DNA of 20,207 nt from Vitrella brassicaformis (taxonomy: Eukaryota > Sar > Vitrellaceae): positions 1-20,207 of the forward strand of contig CDMY01000729.1 of assembly GCA_001179505.1 (NCBI GenBank), in the 5' to 3' direction. Position 1 is the stretch's first letter; every line of letters starts with the position of its first letter. Positions 1 through 8,768 of the stretch are shown here, one piece after another. Under the pieces are notes generated by a model. That model was given only the letters and a program-made list of their open reading frames with translations, made no database searches and was not told the DNA's origin. Made by a program: the position numbers and the translations under genes.

Positions 1-712
1 ACCAACGCAACGAATGCATTGATATATCCAGGTCAATCACGCATCGGTCCGTCATGATAACGCAGAGACACGGCAGAAAAATTTGGTAGTGGGGGGGCGT
101 CACCACACCACACTCCCACCCACCTGCCCCGAACCTCCGCAAGCTCGCTCTCCCTGCGTCACGTCCCTTCTCCTCCTTCCTTCTTCATTCTCTACTGCGA
201 CGCTCGGCGATCGTAGGGCGAGCCTGCACGAGCCTGCGGCGAGCCTCGTATTCCAGGGCGAACTTCGCTTCTCCCCTCAACCAAAACAAAACTGCGTGGA
301 AATATAATCACAATGTTCTGGCACGCATGTCTCAACTCATGAATAAGGCGGATTGTCGAACAATGCGGTCGTTGAGGAGAAATGACCGATCTCTCACATA
401 TCCTTATGGGCGATCGAGCAGTAAGCATAGGTGAATTACTGCTTTCTCGTGCGTACAGTACTCGCACGTGCAAGGCACCGCTTTGTCTGTCTTCCCCTCC
501 CCCCAACACAGCGAGTCCTCTGACAGCTCCCCAACCTAGCAGGCGATGGGTCGTATCGCGGTTTGCGTCTAGGTTTGACAACACAGTCGGAGGCTTCCCG
601 CGTGCAATGATGAAGCTGTGAATTGTATGTAGTTGAAGGAATGTGAGACTGTGTCTTGATCTTCCCCCTCCGCCGTCACAGCGAGTCTTCAGGCGCCCAT
701 TTGGTTGTGTGG
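1..712. other. Intergenic flank, no supported gene
   Basis: I see no convincing gene here. The open frames on both strands show no recognisable motif, signal peptide or splice pattern, and the longest (minus strand, 192-830) runs through the dispersed repeat at 713-890, so it is probably a by-product of repeat sequence. A diverged direct repeat is visible: 491-529 and 661-698 both read as a C-rich tract followed by CACAGCGAGTC. GCGAGCCTG/CGAGCCTCG-like words cluster at 215-250. Confidence 0.5.
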
Positions 713-890
713 GTCTGTGGTCGGCGTTCTCTTTCCTGCCTGTGACTATTGACTCATGGAACCTGACCTTCTGCAGCCCCCTCCTGCATTGAAGGGGGAG
801 GGAGCGACATTGCGTTGTCCTCGTGAACATCTGCTCTCATGTGCCGTCACTCCAATCACTCATCAAAAACGGCCGATTCTCGGCTTCTGG
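713..890 (+). repeat. Dispersed ~180-bp hairpin repeat, copy A
   Basis: This copy matches 8017-8199 and 14202-14377 in the same orientation. Shared landmarks in order are a CTGCCT..TGAC..ATTG stretch, CTGACCTT.TGCAGCCCCCTCC, a short loop, AAGGGGGAGGGAGCGAC, TTGCGTTGTCC, and a distal GATTCTCGG..TTCT block. The C-rich and G-rich arms (about 776-800) can pair, but this copy has a mismatch and an ATTGAA loop. It ends about 150 bp before the start codon of the first arylsulfotransferase-like gene. It shows no coding capacity and looks like a non-autonomous repeat. I do not recognise its family. Confidence 0.75.
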
Positions 891-1042
891 ACCAGTTGCA
901 CCGCTCATGACTGAGTCCTTTTTATCCGCTCTCCCTGGATTCACGCAAAATACGTCATCGCCTGTTTCTGAGACATTGATGAGTGTTGGAACAAAATAGT
1001 AGGAAAAGTCGCTAATCAGCGCGCTTTTTTTTCTCATCGTAT

Positions 1043-4000
1043 ATGTGTAAAACACGACAGAGCTGCGTCCTTGTCTGGGCGATTTTCATGATCAGCCCCT
1101 CCTTCGTCTGCGGACGAAACCAGGAGAATATCCTCCGCGGCTATTCTGAAGATGCCAGGATCGCGTCCCATTTCGCCTATATCCACCCACAACCGGAGGA
1201 GTCATTTGTCTCGCCCTTCACCTCCATTATTATGCGACCTGGTGCGCTGCTCTGGAACGACCAAGGACCGCTACAGCAAGTGGTCAGAGAGTCAGTTGAA
1301 GTGGTGATTGAAGGAGAGCAAAGTGGCATCAGGGAGGCCTTGACGACCATCAGCCGGGACAATGTGACGATTGTATTTGACGTAGGGGGTGCCTTTGTCC
1401 CCGGTGAGCGGGTCACAGTCTCTGTGAAGGAAGGCATTACTCTCGTGCCAATCGACCAGCAGCATGGTGGTGAGCGGGAAGTGCTGGGTGCCTTCTCGTG
1501 GCGATTCACCATCGCGTCAAGAAGGACAGCTGTACACTATTTCCGCGCCATGAGAGAGCTGGCATCCACTCGGAGCATGATGGAAGCCCGCATCGGTGGC
1601 GCGGGCGAAGATGAAAAGAACAGACTTCTGACGGACTTCAAGCATCGTGATGCCAGACGCGAGCTGGGTAGGAAAAGGAAGAAGGCGGTGCAGTCACTCT
1701 GGTTTATTTCTCTTTCCAGGGGTCTATTGGTCATCCCTGCCCGAGAATTCGACAGCAACCGCCAAGCAGAGGGTCATCAAGGCCTACAAAACGCTCCCTG
1801 AGGACTATCCGGCTGTCGATGTGTTGGTGCCGCCAGTCAAGGGGAAGACGGCCGACGGGTAATAGCGCTGCTTGCCTATCACGCAGAGACGCGACGACGC
1901 TGATTCATCTTCAGTTTCATCGTGGTTGCCCCTCTCCGCCACCCGGACGTATCGGTGCACCAGTACCTTCTGATCATAGACGAAAATGGAGAGCCAATAT
2001 GGTGAGAGCGCGACATGAAGGCCCCGCCCCGTCTTTTTACTTATCATCCCTCTCTGCGTGTGCTGTAGGTTTGACCGGTTCCCAAATGCTAATGACGGGT
2101 GGAACGGCTGGTCCACACGAGATTTCAAAGTTCAGGATAATGGACTGCTGTCGTACATATCTGCCACAGGTACGCACAAGCGCCCACGTTTTATCTATTT
2201 GCATAGACGCACATGTGTATACAGGTGGGTGGTCTGTGTTGGACCATTCGTACGAGGAGGTGCGTCACATCCGGCCCAAGAACGGATACATCACCAACGA
2301 CCACGACATGAAAATACGAGAAGATAACCATGTAACGCGTCGCAACAACACGTACTGCGACGCCTACCCGTGAGTACGCAGTGCAAGACACGTCCGTCTC
2401 GCTGGCTGCATGCAGGTATTGCTCTTGGCCTACGACCACCGCGGGAACGTGAATTTCCTGTGGCGCGGGACGCAGGTCACTAATGTTCTGGGATTCGTAG
2501 TGCAGGTGAGCTACGAATCTGACCAACGCTGCGTTGCATGTGTCTGCCGCTGTGCAGGAACTCGATGACGAAGACAACCTCGTGTGGCAGTGGAATGGCT
2601 GGGTGGGATGACGAGAGATGATAAACTTGTGGCTAAAACAAGACTGAAAATGGCGTGTTTACTATCGTCTCTCCCATGTCAGGACCACATGCATGGCGCT
2701 ATGCAGGAGATTCAGAACACGACAGGACAGGGATTCTTTGACGGAGAAGGATTCTTTGACCAACTGCAGTATGTCAAACGAAAGAGAGAAATTGTTGTGG
2801 GTGCATTATCATAATTTAGTGCAAATTCTGTCGCGTGGACACCCGACGGCCACGTGCTGGTCTCTCTCCGGCACCTCTCACAAATAATCAAAATCAACAG
2901 GAAAACGGGAGCCATCATGTGGAAACTGGGTACAGACGTGTATGGGTACACACATACATGTTACATGTCTGAATAATGACGTGCGCGCGTTCAGGTGGTA
3001 TCGATAGCGACTTCAGCTTTGAAGGTGATGACCCTGGCCCCTCGTGGCAGCACGACGCCAGGCTACACGCAGGGGGTATCCTGACAGTTTTCGACAACGG
3101 AAGCGAAAGGCGCCCGCCTTGGTTAAGTCAAAACATACACGTGTATGTGAATGCATTCGTACGCTTTGGTTGCAGGTCGCGGGCGGTTGAGTACGAGCTT
3201 GACCAGAAAAAAATGGTGGCCAAGAAAATTTGGGAATATAGGGACAATCCTGACAGATTTGGAGTCGCCATGGGCGGATTTGATGTAAGTTCAGAACAGG
3301 CATCATCGAAGAGAGGTGCTACTCTTTGCGTCTCGTAGTATCTCGAGAATGGCAATCTGGTGGTGAATTTTGCTGGCGTTGAGCCCGACACGAACCCCTT
3401 CTACACAGAGGTCACACGGAGGGGGGAGAAGGTGCTGGAGCTGTCTGTCGAACCCGGTAGGTACGCATGCATCTGCGGTGCGGATACGTCTATATGTCCT
3501 TGCATGCACGTGTATGCTCACGTCCAGGGATGGCGTATCGTGCGATGAAGTACCCTTGGTGGGGCGTGCCGTCGACCAGACCGCAGCTCGTGATGGACGA
3601 AAAGAATGCCTCCCTTCATTTCAGTTGGAACGGGGCCACACACATCCATGAATGGAGGGTCCGTACGTACATACGTCTAACATGGAGTATCCTATCGTAT
3701 CCTGCTGCTGTTGCATGCAGGTGTATGGTGGCTTGGATCCCGAAACAAGGGACCTCATCACCTCTATCCCTAAGAAGCAATTCGAGCACTCCATCCTACT
3801 TGCGGAAACACCGTAAGCCTCACCTAGGCCTATGTGTGTGTTGTCCATCTACTTCCCATGGCTGTGTGCTGTAGCCACTCCCCGGTCAACTCCTGTCTGT
3901 ATTATCGCGTTGAGGCCATTGACATAGAGCACAGAGTCAACAGAACGAGCGCCACCTTACTGTCACCCTGGTGCTCCAGCCTGGGCGCCATGTGTCTCAT

Positions 4001-4563
4001 GGACGACGCAGAAAAAGAAGACTGCGCGGAGGACAAACCCTCTCTCGATGCCAAAGAGTGCAAGTCTCGCGGCTGCTGCTACCGGCCCCCCGCAGCGAGC
4101 AGTAAAGATGGTGTGCCATGGTGCTTCAGGCCGCGTCAGAGGGCACCTAATGGTGCGTGTGCGTCGGGAAGGGGGCGGGCAAATGCCAGTTGGAAAGGGA
4201 TACGGAGGGAACAATGTGTGGCACAAGGTGCGTGCTGGCGAGAAACGGACGAAGTGGGAGTGCCATGGTGCTTTCATGCCGGCGATACGTGCAGGCAAAC
4301 AGACACCACGAGGCATAGAGCGTGAGTCCACACGAGAGTATACGACGCACATGTATCTTGAGGTGTGTCGCGCAGGATTGATTGCGGTTACAGAGGCATC
4401 CACCCAAAAGAATGGTCAGTTACGCACGCAGCAGAACAGGTCAGTATGCCTTCACTGTGTCGCTCTGTGTCGCAACAGCATATCTCGCGGCTGTTGCTGG
4501 AGCAGCGAGCAGGAGTCGTGCTCTCTACCAACTGCAGACAATGCCTGGTCGTCCCGCTTTTGA
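1043..4563 (+). CDS. Secreted arylsulfotransferase-like protein (Arylsulfotran_2 type) with three C-terminal trefoil domains
   Basis: I reconstruct 17 exons: 1043-1667, 1720-1858, 1915-2001, 2069-2169, 2225-2331, 2416-2505, 2558-2602, 2683-2768, 2820-2929, 2995-3121, 3176-3284, 3339-3456, 3528-3658, 3721-3812, 3875-4321, 4376-4414, 4479-4563. All introns are GT-AG, 51-84 nt, and the phases close on 845 aa plus TGA. Residues 1-24 form a signal peptide, which supports the ATG at 1043. An Ig-like N-domain (about 45-158, VSPFTSI) precedes the beta-propeller-like ASST core, with family-2 marks LLIIDENGEPIW, NDHDMK (His344), HANSV (His427) and SWQHDAR (His483). A C-terminal beta-sandwich (about 600-685, LHFSWNGA) follows, then trefoil domains at about 689-740, 751-789 and 795-845. 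Bacterial ASSTs move sulfate from phenolic sulfates to phenols through a histidine; activity of this eukaryotic branch is inferred. The paralogue lies convergently downstream. The middle trefoil lacks two cysteines and the last lacks the PWCF ending. Confidence 0.9.
3938..4563 (+). other. Triple P-type trefoil region of the ASST-like gene
   Basis: Domain 1 (about residues 689-740) has all six cysteines, with C706, C718, CC723-724 and GVPWCF ending at 740. Domain 2 (751-789) keeps C751, C770, C776 and VPWCF, but has alanine at the second and fourth cysteine positions (760 and 775). Domain 3 (795-845) is rebuilt across two introns (4322-4375 and 4415-4478). It reads IDCGYRGIHPKEC then ISRGCCW, close to classic trefoil spacing, but ends without PWCF; C832 may be its sixth cysteine. 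Domains 1 and 2 share one exon. Trefoil domains are known as compact disulfide-bonded modules in mucin-associated peptides and GH31 enzymes, some of which bind glycans. A targeting or anchoring role here is inference. Confidence 0.88.
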
Positions 4564-5074
4564 CGCCGATCTGCGCTTGTCAAGATACGAGCTGACTGCG
4601 CAAAAGGGCCGGGTGAGACAGGGCTTGTTCGTGGTGGTTTGTGTTCGTAACATGGAAGGAAAGGTACTTCCACGAATTTGTGGGGGAGGGGATGGATTTT
4701 CCCTCCACCTACACTGCGTATTCCTGGGACAGAACTCATGAGTGACATTTACGTGAACACAAGTGATGTGGCAAGTGTTCTCTTTCGAAAGAGGGGAAGC
4801 AGAACACCTACACTCTGGCTGTGAAGGAGAACAGTCCAGCACACTTCTGCATGTACGCAGACTGCGCAAGCAACATCAGCAGACGGATTCCCTGAACACA
4901 ACAGGCTCTGCCAACGCTATCACCATGCCAAGTCACACATGCACACCTCACATCACACGCACGGCCCTGCCGGCACTTTCCTCAAGCTGTGATGCCGTCA
5001 GCCACCTTCTTTGATCAAAGATGCCTTGTTCGCTCAAGGATGCACGTGTAGTGAACGACACCTACATCATTCAC
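4564..5074. other. Convergent intergenic region between the two ASST-like genes
   Basis: This region holds the 3' flanks of two tail-to-tail genes. No trefoil motif, catalytic motif or convincing exon is seen on either strand. The minus-strand open frame at 4525-4869 is cysteine-rich, but its spacing does not fit a trefoil. A strong splice-donor word (GTAAGT) sits on the minus strand across the stop of the downstream paralogue at 5075-5080, so an extra minus-strand 3' exon in here cannot be excluded. Confidence 0.5.
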
Positions 5075-7620
5075 TTACGTACAGGCCGCTGAGGCAACGA
5101 CAGTCGACCGATCCATCTCTTCTCCCTTTGCGTCAATTGCCACAGCTTGAAAGTACATGCAATGCTCGCTTGCTGAACCAGGGACGTCGATCCAGTGTTC
5201 AAACTGTGTCTTTGGCATCTCCTCCAGCACCTCTGCCGGCTCGTCTGTGGCTCCAATCAGTATCCGCCATTTGCTTACTTCAGTAGCCCCGTTCCAGCTG
5301 AAGTGCAAGCGAACCGTCTTGTCTGGATTGTTGTTGTCCAGGAGAGCTGTGGGCTTCCAAGAGGGAAATCCGTGCCAGTCCGCCTTCACGGCGCGATATG
5401 CACGACGTCCTGAGTGCATTGTCAGTAGGGCTTGACTCTTTGCGTTGGTCTGCGTTTTGCACAGAGAAATATCCAAGGCGGGATCCTGTCGGTTTCTTTT
5501 TTCACATTGTTTGCTTGACCTCGATGTATATAGGATTGAAATTTCCCCCCAACACACGACCTGGGCCGATGACTCGATTGCCATTCGGCAAGCGCCGGTA
5601 GCTGCCCCATGAATGGGCCTTGACACCTATTTCATACGAGCCCACTAACGCTGCCACGGTTGGACGCCCCTGACGGTCAAACTCAAGCTTGTAGTCAACA
5701 GCACGGGAGCTGTTGTAAGAGGGATAGTTGATGGGGACCTGATCAGGATTCTGGCCAGCATTGTCAAAAACGGTGATTCGATTGCCACCGAGAGCCCTTA
5801 TGTCGTGTTGTCCCATGAAACTGCCATTGGGATCGTCGATAATTTTGAAGTTCCCACTTTCGCCTCCCAGCCGCCACTCAATTTTGCCGGTATCGCTGTA
5901 ATCCGAAAGGCAGTATGAATCCGATCGATGTATATGTGCTGTGCTACCTACACACTGACGTACCGGTTGATCTTAATTGCCTGTGAGAGCGCTCGCAGAG
6001 AGAGTATGATACCCTTGTCATCTGTCTCCTCCAAAGAGTTAGCATCTGATACACACAATACGCGTGAACGACGCAAACATACACGGACAGATTGAATGTC
6101 ATTCACGTACGTCCTAGGTCCCAAAAGCCGCCTTTATGCTTCTTCTGCTTTATATATCTCCTATGGGCAATGAAAGATGTCTCCCAGAAGGCACTCGGTA
6201 TGTGATCCCAGGACCTCCACTCAAACACCACGTCACCTTCAAAGACCACATACGAGTATGTCTATAGAGGACATATGCGGAAACTTACAAATCAAGTGCC
6301 TATATTCTATTTACTTGCCGGTGAGACCTCCTGTATGACAATGCCCACAGTCCATGTTTCCTCACCACCATCCTGCAGGTCCGGACGAATTTTCGTGGTG
6401 TCCAGCGGCTGCAAGTCATACCTGAGGGGCAAGAGGCGTGCTGGCTGATAGTCTGTCAAGCTCATCATATTTCTCAAGTCAGGACGGACTGACCCGAAGA
6501 GTAAGCCATTGCCATTCTTCGTGAGTTGAAATTCGTGACTATCGATGCCCTGTCCGTGCTGCGCAGAGAACGAAGCCGTCTCCTTGTAATCAGGGCCAAC
6601 AACACGGATAAACGGCCCTTCCCTACTGAAGACGAGCTGCCCCTGAGGCGTTGGTGAAAAGAGTAGAAAGCTGTTCTCCGTGGCGAAGACGGGATCGCCC
6701 TCGGACGTCATGATGATGCCATTATTGGGGCTACTCCATAGGAAAACGTACCCAGGCGCTAACTGGGACAAGTCACCCGTCCGGGCTATGTGCATGCGAG
6801 GGTACACCTTCGGAAGTGTGCGATAAGCAGAGTTGGGGGCAACGAACCTGCCGTCAGCATCACAACTGAGGCCGTCATTACAACGAAAGCCATCAGTCTG
6901 TGTTTCCAACTCATCCCATGTCTCATTCTTCGAGATGCCATCCAGCCAATACATGCCTGTGGCCTCGTTAAGCAATTCCAAAGTCTCAGGGTCCGTTTGC
7001 CCCTTATCCACTCGGGGTTGCGCCGCCTTGTGTCCGCTGTAGGTATCCAGGTTTCTCCACGACATCGTGAAATTCCATGCAGCAGCAGGCAGGATATCTC
7101 CCTCCGTCGTCTCTATACCAGCCTTGACACTCACAAACACCCTCTCTCCAGGGGCGAAAATATCAATTGGCTTGAAGAGCACAGTGCGTCCATCATCCAG
7201 TAGAAGCGCCTCTCCACTTGACCGGTCTCCCGACAGGTCCCCTGAAACTTCAATCTTGTCATGAATCGTATCCTCCCTAATACCACCCTGCGACCTGAAC
7301 CCGATGGTTGTGAAGGGCGAGACGAGGACAGCGTTGGGGAGCGGGTGAGCATAGACAAACGGGGTATTTCTCCACAAGGTTGCCAAATTAGGCGACAGCC
7401 CTGCGTCTTTGTGGATCGTCGTGTCATGGTCTCCCCTGAGTTTTCCTCCTCTCGCTTTGACTTCTTTTGCTGGGTCTAATCCCATCGCTTGCAGAGCAGG
7501 TAACAGCTGCTCGGTGTTGCGTCGAGCAGCCTCCGGGGCACTGATTGCAGCAGCCTCCTCCATAAGCCTCCATGCGAACAAGATGCAAACCAAAGCGAGG
7601 GAGAGGAGACCTCGGACCAT
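5075..7620 (-). CDS. Secreted arylsulfotransferase-like protein (Arylsulfotran_2 type), paralogue without trefoil domains
   Basis: Five exons on the minus strand fit best: 7620-6315, 6236-6111, 6045-5964, 5895-5520, 5449-5075, giving 754 aa plus TAA. The start has a hydrophobic signal (GLLSLALVCILFAW). An Ig-like domain (about 89-188, VSPFTTIGF) precedes the ASST core: GMYW near 222, SHEFQL (His362), FEWRSWDHIPSAF, HANSL (His478), RLGGESGNF and GQHDIRA. A C-terminal beta-sandwich has AYRAVK and LHFSWNGA. These blocks align in order with the gene at 1043-4563, so they are paralogues, and the function is inferred in the same way. Two splice choices are uncertain. The first intron could instead be 6327-6262, but 6314-6237 keeps the paralogue's spacing. 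The last intron could end at 5486 (34 nt), but 5450 gives a normal length and better alignment. The stop overlaps a strong donor word, so the 3' end may extend. Confidence 0.88.
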
Positions 7621-7767
7621 CCTCTCCTACGTGAGGTAGATACATGAACGGGCGACGTGTATCATTTTATTTCACACGTCCTTCAAGTGTATCTAAGTCA
7701 CTGCCCGAAAGGCCTGCTACCTAAGCTGGCCTCCTGGCTGATCTCCAAAGTCCTTTTAAGGCCCGCG

Positions 7768-7877
7768 GACACAGACACAGACACAAAACACGGAGTTACA
7801 ACAGCACTGTCTGAGAGCAACTCATGACCTGTCAGTACTCAGATGTGAAGTTGCTCATGACCTGTCAGTACTCAGAT
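7768..7877. repeat. Short direct repeats upstream of the minus-strand ASST gene
   Basis: A perfect 24-bp direct repeat beginning CTCATGACCTGTCAG lies at 7821-7844 and 7854-7877, 33 bp apart. Its flanks form dyads: GCAAC before the first copy against GTTGC before the second, and ATGTGAA between copies against TTCACAT after the second. A short GACACA tandem run lies at 7768-7785. The pair sits about 200-260 bp upstream of the start codon at 7620, where promoter elements would be expected. A regulatory role is inference. Confidence 0.6.
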
Positions 7878-8016
7878 TCACATCCTACGAGCTACCACAA
7901 AGATATCTGCGTCACCGATCCCATGCACACGAGTGGAGAAGAGAAATGCGCGTGATTCGAACACCAAGAGAGTAGACAAACAGTACAGCACTTTTCACAG
8001 AGTCACAGCACCTAGC

Positions 8017-8199
8017 CTGTTCTCTTCTGCCTATGGTCATTGACCCATTGAAGCTGGTCTTGCACCCCATTCAAGGGGGAGGGGGCGACATTGCATTGTT
8101 CGCCTCACCACGTTCAGGAGACAGTTACATTTTCTGACTGCGCCGTCTGTGCGGTCCCTTCACTCACTCTTAAAATTAGTCAATTCTCAGGTTCTCGAG
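8017..8199 (+). repeat. Dispersed ~180-bp hairpin repeat, copy B
   Basis: This is the second copy of the repeat at 713-890 and 14202-14377. It keeps TTCTGCCTATGGTCATTGACC, GAAGCTGGTCTTGCA, CCCCATTCAAGGGGGAGGG, GCGACATTGCATTGTTC and the distal CAATTCTCAGGTTCTCG block. The left arm of the hairpin is shortened to CCCC, so this is the weakest foldback of the three. It lies about 400 bp upstream of the minus-strand ASST gene, in the opposite orientation to that gene. Confidence 0.7.
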
Positions 8200-8768
8200 G
8201 TGGGAGGGGCCCCCGAGTAATGGAGGGGGTCGTACGAAGAGAAGAAAGATGATAGGCAGGAAGATGAGTGCATGGTGCGTAGGATGGCGGTTGGGAGGCA
8301 GCTTTGCGCTATGCGGGGACGTGCCTTTCTTTGGCGCGAAGCTGCCATTGTGCTGCCTCCCCACATATCGACATCAGTGAGATCTTCAAATTGATCTGTG
8401 TTTCAGTGACCATTGTGCTCTCGTGTGCACGACTTGTGGCTCGCCGAAGCTCAGTCGCCCATCAAATACGCCAGAAGATTGAGAGAATAGTTCAGCTTCT
8501 CATTGATTTCGCATCGTGGAGGCACGTCCGGCCTGCGCCTGCATCTGCGTAGGCCACAGACTCACAGAACAATTACGTGGGACCATCTTTGCAGTGATTG
8601 ATTTGTCGTACTGCGTTCGCAGGACATCGATTAGAGAGGCCATCGGCACTCGTTGCCATTCACAAGGTAGAGATGGAATCTACACGACAGTGCGTTGCAG
8701 ATGTGGATGCGTCTGTGTGTGGCGTCTTTCAGAGGCTCATTGATTGTTGCAGAAGACAGAGGCTCTGA
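8200..8768. other. Intergenic region, no supported gene
   Basis: Small open frames exist on both strands (plus 8304-8552 with a hydrophobic run, minus 8176-8364), but none shows a domain, conserved motif or convincing splice structure. It may hold the 5' flank or an upstream exon of the ORF starting at 8769. Confidence 0.4.

Noticed and set aside
192-830. 212-codon minus-strand open frame, partly similar in translation to the frame at 14191-14454
   Set aside because: The shared part is the dispersed repeat itself; copy B does not keep the frame open and there is no domain or splice support.
2332-2370. Strong GTGAGT donor at 2370 as the end of the fifth exon of the plus-strand ASST gene
   Set aside because: Its phase does not match the next exon; the donor at 2332 (GTAACG) is in phase and gives the expected family sequence across the joint.
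4525-4869. Cysteine-rich minus-strand frame as a trefoil exon of the minus-strand ASST gene
   Set aside because: The cysteine spacing lacks the paired CC and the PWCF ending of trefoil domains.
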